Below, piece after piece: positions 1 through 11,935 of a stretch of 64,000 nucleotides of DNA. The translations under genes and the position numbers were made by a program. The notes under the pieces were generated by a model, which ran no database searches, had not been told where the DNA came from, and was given only the letters and a program-made list of their open reading frames with translations. Every line of letters starts with the position of its first letter. Positions within the stretch are counted from its first letter, which is position 1. The stretch is from the NCBI GenBank assembly GCA_951804985.1, contig OX638130.1:121161593-121225592 (forward strand), read 5' to 3'. Origin of the DNA: Dryomyza anilis (Eukaryota; Arthropoda; Insecta; Diptera; Dryomyzidae).

Positions 1-240
1 AATTTTTCTTTAAAAATTCAAATTTTCACTAAAAACAAATTTGTTCACTAAAAATTTCAATTTTTCACTAAAAATGAAAATTTGAATAAAAATTCAATTT
101 TTCACTAAAAATGAAAATTTGAAGAAAAATTAAATTTTTCACTCAAAATTTAATTTCTCACTCAAATTTCTATTTTTCATTAAAAATTAATTTTTTGATT
201 TTTTTCACTAAAAATTCAAAATTGCACTTACAAAATAAAA
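1..240 (+). repeat. 19-bp minisatellite family A, array 1 (partial at window edge)
   Basis: Degenerate tandem copies of a ~19-bp unit close to TTTTTCACTAAAAATTCAA. The array is cut by the left window edge. It belongs to the same family as the arrays at 1490-2890, 10200-11930, 57110-59030 and 61450-64000, whose commonest unit is TTTTTCACTCAAAATTAAA. Copies here are more diverged than in the right-hand arrays. Confidence 0.9.
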
Positions 241-1489
241 TTTAAATTTTTCTGCATGCATTGATAATGTCAATTTCTTGGCGTGAAATGCAAAGAAAAC
301 TACTTTAAAATTGTTGTTTACTTGACGCAGTCAACGTTTGCCAACCGTCCGCCACCAACTGCTACCCAGTCGTACCACCCGCGACAACATTAAAACCAAA
401 CAGCAGCCGCCAACAACAAGCGAAGGTTTTTCTTGTAGACGTTTTGCATTTCACAAGGATCGCCTGAAGAGCCCGCAGGACAGGGTGCATGTACCATCCA
501 AGCGAACTACCCTACAACCGACCGACCGTACGTGCTTCTATTTGCATTTACACGTAATAAATTCAAGTCGCAGACTACACCGTATTAAGTGTTTTTGTGT
601 CTGTTGCATGGTGTATCAAATTTTTTTGTCCGTTTCCGTTACGCGTGACGTGTAACACGGCGTTTGTTTGAAGTCGCCATTTTGTTCCGACTTCATTCTA
701 ATCGGTGATGCACAACGTGTTGCATTTCAAGCATTGCATTCAAGCGTTGTTTTTCAAGCTCCTTTTTCAGTTTTATCACATTTTCGTTTGAATGCAAATC
801 GTTGGATTTTGGTTGTAAAAATGTAAATTTAAAATATTCTTAAACAATTTATAAATCCTTTAGAATTTTTGTTAATTAAAATATTTGTATTTTTCTCTCA
901 ACATTCTATTCTTCTCCCGCAGGGATTTCACTGCATTGTCCTGCGGCACATTCACGTAATTTAATAGCTGCCGCAATGGCCTGGCAGCACCGCAGGAATG
1001 GCTCCTCGCACCACAAGAAATGTAAAATGTGATCTGTATTCGAAAATCCAACATCCCACAGAGTGCCGCAGGTTGACCTCAGGTCCTGCGCCAATTTGCA
1101 GGGTTATAACGTACGACATTAATACACACAGCGCCAGAATATGTTTTGTTTTGGCTTTGGTTTGCATTTCGGTTTTTTATATTTTTTCTTCTGGTTTTGT
1201 TTCGTGTTATTCGAGATATGGAATTCTAGTTTAGTGTATAAATAAAATGTCCATGAAGTTCTTTAAAGCAACACAATGCGGTTTTGGTTCGTGATTATTT
1301 TTTTTTTGTTTTCGAGAAAAATAATGGTATAATTTTTATATTTTATACATTAATGAAATAAAAATTTCGTAAAACAATTTTAAATTTATACAATTTTTCA
1401 AATTTAATTTTCAATATTTATCGTATATGTTTGCAAAAATTAGTATTTCAACAAAACAAAAAAAAGGTCAAAAAAATATCGGAATTTGA
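241..1489. other. Non-repetitive AT-rich DNA, no gene recognised
   Basis: The part at 330-720 is less AT-rich and contains CAG/CAA-type tracts common in fly noncoding DNA. Short open frames exist on both strands, but none has a recognisable domain or protein-like composition. I see no splice-bounded exon that I can defend. Confidence 0.6.
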
Positions 1490-2890
1490 TGACATTTATT
1501 TATTCACTAAGAGGAAATTTTTCATTAAATATTAAAATTTTCACTCAAATATCAATTTATTACTAAATATTAAATAGCATTCAACATAAATTTTTTCACT
1601 CATAATTGAAATATTTACTTGAAATTAAATTTTAAATTCAAAATAAAATTTGTCAATCAAAATAAAATTTTTACTCAAAATTAAATTTTTTATCAACATT
1701 TTTACTCAAAATTATTTTTTTTTCTCAAAAGTTTCACTCATAATTAAATTTTTCTCAAAAAATTACAAACAAAATTTAAATATTCACTCAATATTAATTT
1801 TTTCACTAAAAAAAATAAGATTTTCAGTCCAAATTACCAAAATTAAATTTTTCACTCAAAATTTATTTTTGCACTCAAAATTCAAATATTCACCAAAATT
1901 AAATTTTTCACTCAAAATTCAGGTTTTTTTTTATTAAAAATTAAAATTTTCACTTAAAACTAAATTTTTCACTCAAAATTAAAATGTTCATTCAAAATTA
2001 AAATTTTTATCATATCAAATTTTTCACTCAAAACTAAAATTTTCAGTCAATTTAACTCAAACAATTTAACTCAAAATTAAAATTTTCACCCAACATTAAA
2101 TATTTCACTCAAAATTAAAATTTTCAATCACAATCGAAATATAATGTTTCATTCAAAATAAACATTATACGCAAAATAAAATTTCTCATCCAAAAATAAA
2201 ATTTTCATTAAAATTAAATTTTGACTCAAAATTTAGTTTCTCACTCAAAATCTGGTATATCACTCAGAATTAAGTTTTTCACTCAGAATTAAGTTTTTCA
2301 CTCAAAATTATATATTTCACTCAAAATTAAATTTTTCATTCAAAATTAAATATTTCACTCAAAATTAAATTTTCACTCAAACTTAAATTTTCACTCAAAA
2401 TTCAAATTTTCACCCAAAATTAAATTTTTCTTTTCAAATTTAATTTTTCACTCAAAATTAAATATTTCACTCAAAATTCAATTTTCACTCAGAATAAAGT
2501 TTTTCGCTCAAAAATAAGTTTTTCACTCAAAATTAAATTTTTCACTCAAAACTAAGTTTTTTCATTCAAAATTAAAATTTTAACTCTAAAATAATTTTTT
2601 CAAAATAAAATTTTTCACTGAAATTAAAATGTTTCATCAAAATTTAATTTTTCACTTCAAATTATATATTTTCTATAAATTGGGTACTTCTTAGGTTTTT
2701 CTCAAAAAAATTCACTCTAATTAAAATTTTCAGTCATAATTAAAATTTTCGCTAAACATTAAATTTTTCAGTTAAAATTAAATTTCTTGCCCAAAATTAT
2801 ATTTTTCACTCTAAATTAAATTTGTAAATTTTCACTGAAAATTTGTACTTCATATTCAAATTTTCATTAAAAATTAAAATTTGAATATTT
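1490..2890 (+). repeat. 19-bp minisatellite family A, array 2
   Basis: About 1.4 kb of diverged tandem TTTTTCACTCAAAATTAAA-like units in the same orientation as array 1. Frequent variants (TATTTCACTC, TTTTCAGTCA, CTCAGAATTAAG) and single-base length changes indicate an old array. Open frames here are repeat artefacts rich in F, K, N, I and S. Confidence 0.93.
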
Positions 2891-3539
2891 CTCAAATTAT
2901 TAAAGCCTTGAATAATTTCTATTTTATTCTATAATTTTATTCTATTTAATTAAAGTACCATTCATTTAAAATTGAATTCACGTCGTGCTGCCACAAATTG
3001 TGTCACAGCTAAAAGTCAAATAAGTTTTGACATTTATTAAAATGCACACGAATTATTTAAGCAAATGCAAAAAAAAGTTCTAACTAAAAAACATAAAATC
3101 TAAATTTGTGACAGTGTTGCTTTTTTATTTAGGTTATGTTTTAACATAAAAAGATAATACAAAAACTCTAAACACTCAAACGTTCAGAACGATTACGACT
3201 CGAAAATTATGCAGCGGAACTGCGGGAGGGACTCCGACTACCGCTCATGCATATTGCAACGAATGCCTTCAGTTGCTCTTTTCTCCACTGTGCTTCTTCG
3301 TCACATTCAACAAACACATCATTGGGACACATTTATTTATTCACATATCTAGTAATTGACATAAATGCAGCTACAGAAGCAACAGCAACAGCAGCAACTT
3401 CATCTACGAGAGTTGTCTGTGCTGTCGACTCGTCATAAATATTTGCAACAATTTCATCGTCAGCAATATAAGAGTCGACAGCACAAAAGATAACATCAAC
3501 GTCATCATCAGCAACAGCTACACTAATCAACTAAATTAT
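2891..3539. other. AT-rich intergenic DNA with CAG-type tracts
   Basis: Contains an imperfect CAGCAACAGCAGCAACTT-type stretch near 3370-3400 and a TCATCGTCA-type stretch near 3450-3520. The latter grades into the TTC-rich array that follows. No gene recognised. Confidence 0.55.
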
Positions 3540-5690
3540 CTTAATCATTATTTTCTTCATAATCTTCGTCATCATTTAAACATGATTTTCAAGATAGTTT
3601 TCTTGACCAATTTCTTGCTCATTTTTTCATTATTTTCTGAATAAGTTTTTGCATAGATTTCTTCATAATTATCATCAATATTTTCTACATATTTTTTTTT
3701 TAATTTTTCACATAATTTTCTTCGTAATTTTCTTCACAATTTTCTTCATAATTTATTTCATAATTTATTTCACCATTTTCGTCGTCATTTTCTTCACCAT
3801 TTTATACATCATTTTCTACACTATATTCTTCCTCATTCTTATCATAATCTTCTACATAATTTAACTCATAATTTCCCTTAATATTTTCTACATAATTTTC
3901 TTCATCATTATTTCCACAATTTTAGCATAATTTTCTTTATAATTTTCTTTATAATTTGTTCATTATTTTCTTTATCTTTTGCTTTTTAATATTTTATTTA
4001 TTATTTTCTACAAAATATTCTTCATAATTCTCTTCATCATTTTCTTCGTCATTTTCTTCCTTATTTCTTAATAATTTTCTTCATCATTGTCTTCAACAAT
4101 TTCTACATCACTTTCATTAACATTTTCTGCGTATTTTTCTTCATCAATATCTTTCTCATTCTTTTCATCATTTTCTTTACTATTATCTCAACCATTTTCT
4201 TCATAATTTTCAACATAATTTTTTCGTAACATTATCACTATTTTCATCACCATTTCTACATTATTCTGTATGTCATTTTCATCGCCATTTTCTTCATCAT
4301 TTACTTGATATTTCCTCATCATTTTCTTTATCATTTTCTTCATAATTTTCTTCATCTTCTTTGCCATCTTTAAATCATTTCTTCATAAATTTCTTCTCCA
4401 TTTTACCATAATTTTCTTCATCATTTACATTATCATTTTCTCCGTCAATTTCTACACTAATTTCTTCCTCATTTTTATCATAATTTGCTACATAATTTAA
4501 TTTATTATTTTCCTTAATATTTTCTTCAAATGTTGTTCGAAATTTTCTTCCTGATTTCTGGATAATTATCTTCATCATTGTCTTCAACATTTTCTACATC
4601 ACTTCCTTTATCATTTTTTCGTATTTTTCTTCAACATTTTCATCACCAATATCTTCCTCATTCTTTTCATTATTTTTTTTATTATAATTTCTATCATTTT
4701 CTTCATAATTTTCTATATAATTATTTTTCATAATTTCATCATTATTTTCATCATCATTTCTACATCATTTTGTATGTAATTTTCTTCGCCATTTTCTTCA
4801 TCATTTACTTCATAATTTGCACATCATTTTCTTTATCATCTTTGCCATCTCTACATCATTTTCTTAATAATTTTCTTTACAATTTTTTCAAAATGTTCTT
4901 CGTGATTTTTTTGACAATTTCCTTCATCATTTCCTTTAACATTTTCTACATCACTTTTATTATCATTTTCTTCGTATTTTTTTCATCATTTTTATCACCA
5001 ATATCTTCCTCATTCTTTTCATCATTTTCTTTTTTATTATCCAATCATTGTCTTCATAATTTTCTGCATCATTTTTTTTTTATAATTACATCATAATTTT
5101 CATCACCATTTCTACATCATTTTGCATGTCATTTCCTTCGCCGTTTTCTTCCTCATTTACTTACTTCATAATTTCCTCATCATTTTCTTTGTCATCTTCT
5201 TCATAATAATCTTCAGCATCTTTACGTCATTTTCTTCATATATTTCTTTATTTTTTTTTAATTTTTTTCTTTATCAATTTATTCATCATTTCTTCATAAT
5301 TTTCTTCATTATATTCTTGGTGATTTTTTTCACAATTTTATACATAATTTTTTCATAATTCTTTGTATAATTTTTTTCATAATTTTCGTCAATATTTTCT
5401 ACATAATTTCATCACAATTTTCTTCATAATGTTCTTGAACATTTTTTCTAGTTAATTTTCTCCATGACTTTCTTCATTATTTAGCATCATTTTTTACATA
5501 CTTTTCTACATCATTACCTCGTAATATTATACATCATATTCTTCGTCATATTCTTCATCATATCCTTCATCATATTCTTCATCATGTTTCATCAATTTCT
5601 TCATCATTTTCCTTGGAATTTTGTTCATCTATTTCTTTGTCATTTCATTCGTAATTTTCTTCATGATTTTCGCCATTTTCTTCAGCAGCA
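3540..5690 (+). repeat. ~12-bp TTC/AT minisatellite array (family B)
   Basis: About 2.15 kb of degenerate tandem units of roughly 12 bp, alternating TTCATAATTTTC and TTCATCATTTTC, with many substitutions and small indels. On the plus strand it yields short hydrophobic open frames of F and I, and on the minus strand K/E/N-rich ones. Both are byproducts of the repeat. The right edge merges into a CAGCAACAAC tract near 5680-5700. Confidence 0.9.
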
Positions 5691-6795
5691 ACAACATTAT
5701 TCATTATACTCCACATTCTCTACATCATACGTCTTTCCGCTGGCAGCAACATCATCATCATCCTTCACAGCCACAACTAAGTCAGTCATTGCACTATTTC
5801 AAAATGCCGACGTGGCCTGCCTTAAAATATGCAACAATTTGTCAAAATGGCCAAGCAAACAACTACAACACATTCAGAACAAAAAGTCAACAGCAACAAT
5901 CTACAACTCCAGACATGTTGTCATCACCGAAAAGAGCGGAAGTCAAAAGTTTAAATCGCATTCAGAATTCATTAAAGCAAATAGCAGAGGCAGCCAAATG
6001 CCATGTCGACCAGTTGAGCCTTTTTTTTTTTGAGGAAAGAAAAGTGTGCCGCCAGAAGCCCCCTCTTCAAAGACCTAACCAACAAAAGAGGCTATGTAAC
6101 AGCAACAACATTGGCAACATATTAATATGCTAAATGTTAAAACTGCTCAAGTTTAATGCAAAAAGGACATCAGCACCAGAACACATCCTTTTCCATGTTC
6201 CAGCCACTTTGTATGACCGTCCATCCGTCTGTCCATGCTTCTATCTGTCTGTCGGTATATTTGAATGGAATTATATCTGCAACAACAACAGCAACAAAGG
6301 ACGACAATGAACTCTGAACAACAGCGAAAAGTTCAAAAGGTCGTCAGCCAAAGGGTTGTTGTGAATGTGTTTTCTATTTTTAAATAAATTGGTTTTGATT
6401 TCTCGTTTAAATTATATAATCCAACAAATTCTGTTTTGCTGGCTTATTTCGATGCCACTTTTAGGATTGGGGTGTAGCCGGCATTATGCAAAACCATTTT
6501 AATGGCATTCAATTCGACGCATGCCACATGATTATTTAAGGATAAAAGAATTTGGGTTCGAATTTTTGAGTTCAAAAGTTTATATTTTAGTACTTAGAAA
6601 TTTGAAATTATTTTTAAAAATCTAAAGAGCTATAAATTTAAGAAAATACCAATTCTAAATTTTTGTCGACTTTATAAAATATTCTTAAACAAGAAACTAT
6701 AATTAAAAATTACTCATATGAAACATATACATATTTGAAATGTTTTAAAATACTAAAATGCCATCTGTAAATCCATTAAGTTTTATAGAAATCAA
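5691..6795. other. Intergenic DNA, no gene recognised
   Basis: Moderately GC-richer DNA with opa-like CAACAACAGCAAC tracts near 6275-6330 and a CCGTCCATCCGTCTGTCC pyrimidine-rich stretch near 6215-6250. Two overlapping open frames (5584-6033 and 5621-6133) lack any domain signature and begin inside the family B satellite, so I do not call them genes. Confidence 0.55.
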
Positions 6796-8295
6796 CTATT
6801 TTGAGTGAAAACCTTTAATTTGAATGAATTGAATTGAATTTTGATTGAAAAACTAAATTTCAAGTAAAAATTTAAATGTTGAGTGAAATATTGAATTTTG
6901 AGTAAAAAAAATAATTTTGAGTGAAAAATTTAATTTTGAGTGAAAATTTGAATTTTGAGTGAGCATTTGAATTTTGAGTGAAAAATTGATTTTTGAGTGA
7001 AAAATTAAATTTTGAGTGAAAAATTGAATTTTGAGTGAAAATTGAAAATTGAGTGAAAATTGAAAATAGAGTGAAAAATTGAATTTTGCGTAAAAAATTG
7101 AATGTTGAGTGATAAATTGAATTTTGAGTGAAAAATTAAATTTTGAGTGAAAAATTGAATTTTGAGTGAAAAATTAAATTTTGAGTGAAAAATTGAATTT
7201 TGAGTGAATAATTGAATTTTGAGTGAAAAATTAAATTTTGAGTGAAAAATTGAATTTTGAGTGAAAAATTGAATTTTGAGTGAAAAATTATCTTTGAGTG
7301 AAAAATTAAATTTTTAGTGAAAATTTGAATTTCGAGTGAGCATTTGAATTTTGAGTGAAAAATGTTCAGTGAAAAATGTTCAGTGAAAAAATTGCATTTT
7401 GAGTAAAAAAAATAAATGAATTTTGAGTAAAAAAATTAGCTTTGAATGAAAAATTAAATTTTTAGTGAAAATTTGATTTTTGAATGTAAAATTTAATTTT
7501 GAGTGTAAAATTCAATTTTGAGTGATAAATTGAATTTTGAGTGAAAAATTGAATTTTGAGTGAAAAATTGAATTTTGAGTGAAAAAGTTGAATTTTGAGC
7601 GAAAACATTAATTTTGAGTGAAAATTGAATTTTGAGTGTAAAATTTAATTTTGAGTAAAAAATTGAATTTTGAGTGAAAATTAAATTTTGATTGTAAAAT
7701 TTAATTTTGAGTGAAAAATCGAATTTTGTTTGAAAATTGAATTTTGAGTGAAAAATTGAATTTAGAGTGAAAATTTTAATTTTAAATGAATAAATAAATT
7801 TTGAGTGAAAAATTGAATTTTGTGTGAAAAATTGAATTTTGTGTTTAAAATTGAATTTTGAGTAAAAAATTGAATTTTTAGTGAAAAATTGAATTTTGAG
7901 TGAAAAATTGAATTTTGAGTGAAAAATTGAATTTTGAATGAAAAATCGAATTTTGAGTGAAAAATTGAATTTTGTGTTGAAATTTGAATTTTGAGTAAAA
8001 AAACTTGAATTTTTAGTGAAAAATTAAATTTTGAATGTAAAATTGAATTTTGAATGAAAAAATTAATTTTTAGTGAAAAATTCAATTTTTACGCAAATTT
8101 GAAAAAAAATAATTCTGAAATTTAATTGGTGAAAATTGAATTTTGAATGAAAAATAAAATTTTGATTGAAAATTTGAATTTTGTTTGAAAAAAATGAATT
8201 TTGTGTAATTTTGAGTGAAAAATTCAATTTTGAGTGAAAAATTCAATGTTGAGTGAAACATTCAGTTTTGAATTTAGTGATATTTGAATTTGAGT
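6796..8295 (-). repeat. 19-bp minisatellite family A, array 3 (reverse orientation)
   Basis: About 1.5 kb of TTTTGAGTGAAAAATTGAA units, the reverse complement of family A. This is the only family A array in the window in this orientation. Units are fairly homogeneous in the centre (about 6900-7300 and 7500-7950) and degrade at both edges, as expected when unequal exchange homogenises the middle of an array. Confidence 0.94.
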
Positions 8296-10195
8296 TGAAT
8301 TTTTTTTAGTTAAAATGCAATTGCGTACAAATTATAAATATCAATTACGTCTACTTAAGTCATGTATCAATGATTTGAAAATACTATTCAAAGCATAATA
8401 GAAATAAACACGCCATAATTAAAATAAACCCTACTCAACAAATGTTTCCCACCATAATCCCATTTAATGCTTTGCACTTCGCAACGCACTCCTCCCACAT
8501 TCACTCTCTGTACTGCTGAATTTAATTTAAATTAAATTTTACGCAGCAAACATAACTTAAAGCGCTTCTCATATTTTATTGGTTGGCGCTGTAATTTTTT
8601 GGTTGGCGCAACAATTATGTTGATTACATTAAAATTAACTTATTTATTGTTATTACGATGGTGGCTGGAAGGCAGGCAGACGCTTAATACCTGTCGTCTG
8701 CCACAGACCCTCCGACGCATAGGGTCTGCGTTCCTGCTTTCCCGACAGCCACCAAACACAATGCGCGAGGGCTGCAATAAAATAAAATAAGTTAAATTTG
8801 CAAAAGTGAAAAGTTGACAACTGGCTGCGAAGTAATGCCGACAAATAAACGAATTAAGGTTATGAAAAGCACGCTTTGAATGTCATTAAAAAGAGTACCG
8901 TGCAGGGGTCTTTAATAGGAGTAGTCGGAAAGAGAAGGGCGTTGAAAGCACTACCGACCGAGGTGGCGAATTTAAAAAAAAAGCGAAAACCTCAAGGATT
9001 ACGCATAATAATGCGATAGCCACAAATGGCAGACGCTTTGTTATCAGCAGCAGCCGCAGCAACCGCTTGGTACCGCTGGGACCTAAAAGTCTCGCGGTCG
9101 TGGGGCGATTTAATCTGCGCAGACAAATTTATTCAAATTTATTTAAGCATAAAATGTACAATGAAAACTGAAACAACAACAATACGGTTTTCAGTCGTAA
9201 CCTCGAGCATTTCTCGTTTTTCATTCCCACGTTTTTCGGTGCCAACCTCAGCGGTCCAGCGCGCACTTTAAGTGTTCCTAAATTGGCATCAATTGCGCGC
9301 CATGTTTCTCTTTGTCTTACCTACCACCTACATCCGGTGGACATTTTTGTTACGCTTCTAGTTTCACCGTTTTCTTTGTTCTTTTCTTTTTGTATTTTTG
9401 GCAGTTTTACGGAAATGTCGCACAAAATAAACAAATTATGCGAATTTTGAACTCGTTGCCAATTTTGTGTTTAGTTCTATTTCGGTGCTGTTCTGGTTGG
9501 CACTGTTTTTTTTTTGAGTTTTTTCTATTTCTGTTCTGCTCTGCTCTGTTTCGAAATGTGGGTGACTTTCAAAACACGTAGTTTGTTCCGTGGTGCTTAA
9601 GTGAGTGTCACCATTTGGAATTCTTGTTTTTTTTTGTTAGAATTGTTATAAATTGCAAAACACTGCATTCGGGTGGCTGTAAAAAATACTGTTTCCAAGT
9701 CACGTTGTTTAGTTGTTTTTTAAATACTTGAAATATGTGCTAACTGTGAAAGGTCAACAAAGGACGGCTTTGCATTCGATTGTTCAGTCAAGTGTTTATT
9801 ATAAGGTCAGCTAAATATACTACACAAATTTTAATTTATTTATATTTTATTCTTTTTGAATTTAAAATTTATATTACTTAATGAAAAAAAACAATTTTCA
9901 TATTTACTTGAAATATATGCATTTCGAAAATAAATCAGTTATAATAGCAAATTAAATGTATCACTTAAAAAACCAGTTTCCTACAAAAATAAAATAATTC
10001 ACTGAAAACTCAAATTTCGAATTTAAAATTACTTTTTTCAAACAAAAATCATTTTTTATACTAAATTTTCAAAAAAAAGTCAACTTTTTGTCACATCACG
10101 TCAACCTCTTTAATTGGTAGACCACGCAGATCTATGGTTTTATTCATGTTTACTAAATTTAGAACTACTTACGCTCTACTTGATACACATATTTC
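8296..10195. other. Intergenic DNA with two adjacent hairpins, no protein gene recognised
   Basis: Mostly AT-rich DNA. A direct repeat TTGGTTGGCGC occurs twice about 20 bp apart near 8581-8610. GC-richer segments lie at 8670-8770 and 8990-9260. Small open frames, such as those near 9026-9271 and 9312-9581, show no domain and I reject them as genes. Confidence 0.55.
8675..8728. other. Two adjacent perfect 8-bp stem-loops
   Basis: Stem 1 pairs GGCAGACG (8675-8682) with CGTCTGCC (8695-8702) around a 12-nt loop. Stem 2 pairs CAGACCCT (8704-8711) with AGGGTCTG (8721-8728) around a 9-nt loop. A single base separates them. The stems are GC-rich in an AT-rich setting. They could be a structured RNA segment, a recombination scar or the core of a small mobile element; the sequence alone does not say which. 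Confidence 0.6.
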
Positions 10196-11935
10196 TTTGC
10201 ATTTTAAACTATTCACTCAAAATTTAACTCAAAATTTACTAAAAATTTACAGTCACTAAAAAAAAATTTGTTCACATAAAAAATAAAATTTTCGCTTAAA
10301 ATTCAAATTTTCACTCAAATAAATAAAAATTACAATCAAATTGAAATTTTCACTCAAAATTAAATTTTTCACTCAAAATTCATTTTTTCACTCAAAATTC
10401 TATTTTTCACTTAAAATTCTATTTTTCACGCAAAATTCTATTATTCACTCAATATTAAATTTTTCACTCAAAATTCAATGTTTCACTCAAAATTAATTTT
10501 TTCCTCAATATTTAATTTTTCACTCAAAATTTAATATTTCAATAAAAAAAAATGTTTCACTCAAAATTCAATTTTTCACTCAAAATTTAATTTTTCACTC
10601 AAAATTCAATTTTTAAATTTTTCGCTCAAAAATCAATTTTTCACTCAAAATTCAATTTTTCACTCAAAATTCAATTATTCACTCAAAATTATATTTTTCA
10701 CTCAAAATTTAATATTTCACTAAAAATTATTTTTTTTTTTTATTCAAAATTCAATTTTTCACTCAAAATTTAATTTTTCTATCAAAATTTAATATTTCAA
10801 TAAAAAAAAATGTTTCACTCAAAATTCAATTTTTCACTCAAAATTTAATTTTTCACTCAAAATTCAATTTTTAAATTTTTCGCTCAAAAATCAATTTTTC
10901 ACTCAAAATTCAATTTTTCACTCAAAATTCAATTATTCACTCAAAATTATGTTTTTCACTCAAAATTATATTTTTCACTCAAAATTTAATATTTCACTAA
11001 AAATTATTTTTTTTTTTACTCAAAATTCAATTTTTCACTCAAAATTCAATTTTTATATTTTTCAATTTTTCGCTTAAAAATCAAATTTTCACTCAAAATT
11101 CAATTATTCACTCAAAATTAAATTTTTCACTCAAAATTATAGTTTTCACTCAAAATTTAATATTTCACTAAAAAATATTTTTTTTTTCACTCAAAATTCA
11201 ATTTTTCACTCAAAATTCAATTTTTATATTTTTCAATTTTTCGCTTAAAAATCAAATTTTCACTCAAAATTCAATTTTTCACTCAAAATTAAATTTTTCA
11301 CTCAAAATTTAATTTTACACTAAAAATTCAATTTTTCACTAAAAAAAAAATATTTTTCACTCAAAATAAAAATATTTTTCACTCAAAATAAAAATGTTCA
11401 CTCAAAATTCAATTTTTCACTCAAAATTAAATTTCTCACTCAAAATAAAATTTTTCACTCAAAATTCAATTTACCACTCACAATTGAATATATCACGAAA
11501 AATTAATTTTTGCACTCAAAATAAAATTTTTCACTCAAAATAAAATTTTTCACTCAAAATTCAATTTTTCACTAAAAATGAAAATTTGAACTCAAAAAAC
11601 AATTTTTCACTCAATATAAAATTTTTTACTTAAAATACAATTTTTCACTCAAAATTCAATATTTCACTTAAAATTCCATTTTGCACTCAAAAAAAAATAT
11701 GTTCACTCAAAATAAAATTTTTGACTCAAAATTCAAATTTTCACTCAAAATGAAAATTTTAACTCAAAATTAAATTTCTCACTCAAAATTAAATTTTTAA
11801 CTCAAAATACAATTTTTCTCAAAATTCGATTTTTCACTGAAAATTCGATTTTCCACTAAAAATTCTATATTCATTCAAAATTTTAAATTTCTCTAAATTA
11901 AATTTTTCATTTATATTAAAGTTTCTTTAAAAAAT
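10196..11935 (+). repeat. 19-bp minisatellite family A, array 4, with higher-order structure
   Basis: About 1.7 kb of TTTTTCACTCAAAATTCAA units. Unusual variant blocks recur at fixed offsets. A TTCGCTCAAAAATCAA block follows TTTTTAAA at 10621 and again at 10879 (258 bp apart), and an AATAAAAAAAAATG block sits at 10541 and 10799 (also 258 bp apart). Segments of many units were therefore duplicated together. A related block, TTTTCGCTTAAAAATC, occurs near 11050 and 11240. Confidence 0.93.

Noticed and set aside
338..655. 105-residue open frame
   Set aside because: Low-complexity, with no domain and no coding-like pattern that I can see; short frames of this length are expected by chance in the GC-richer patches.
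3540..5690. Membrane-protein gene suggested by F/I-rich frames
   Set aside because: Residue pattern follows the 12-bp TTCATAATTTTC repeat; frames are broken repeatedly and lack unique sequence.
5584..6133. Two overlapping open frames of 149 and 170 residues
   Set aside because: Both begin within the TTC-rich satellite and overlap in different frames; CAA/CAG tracts inflate their length and no domain is visible.
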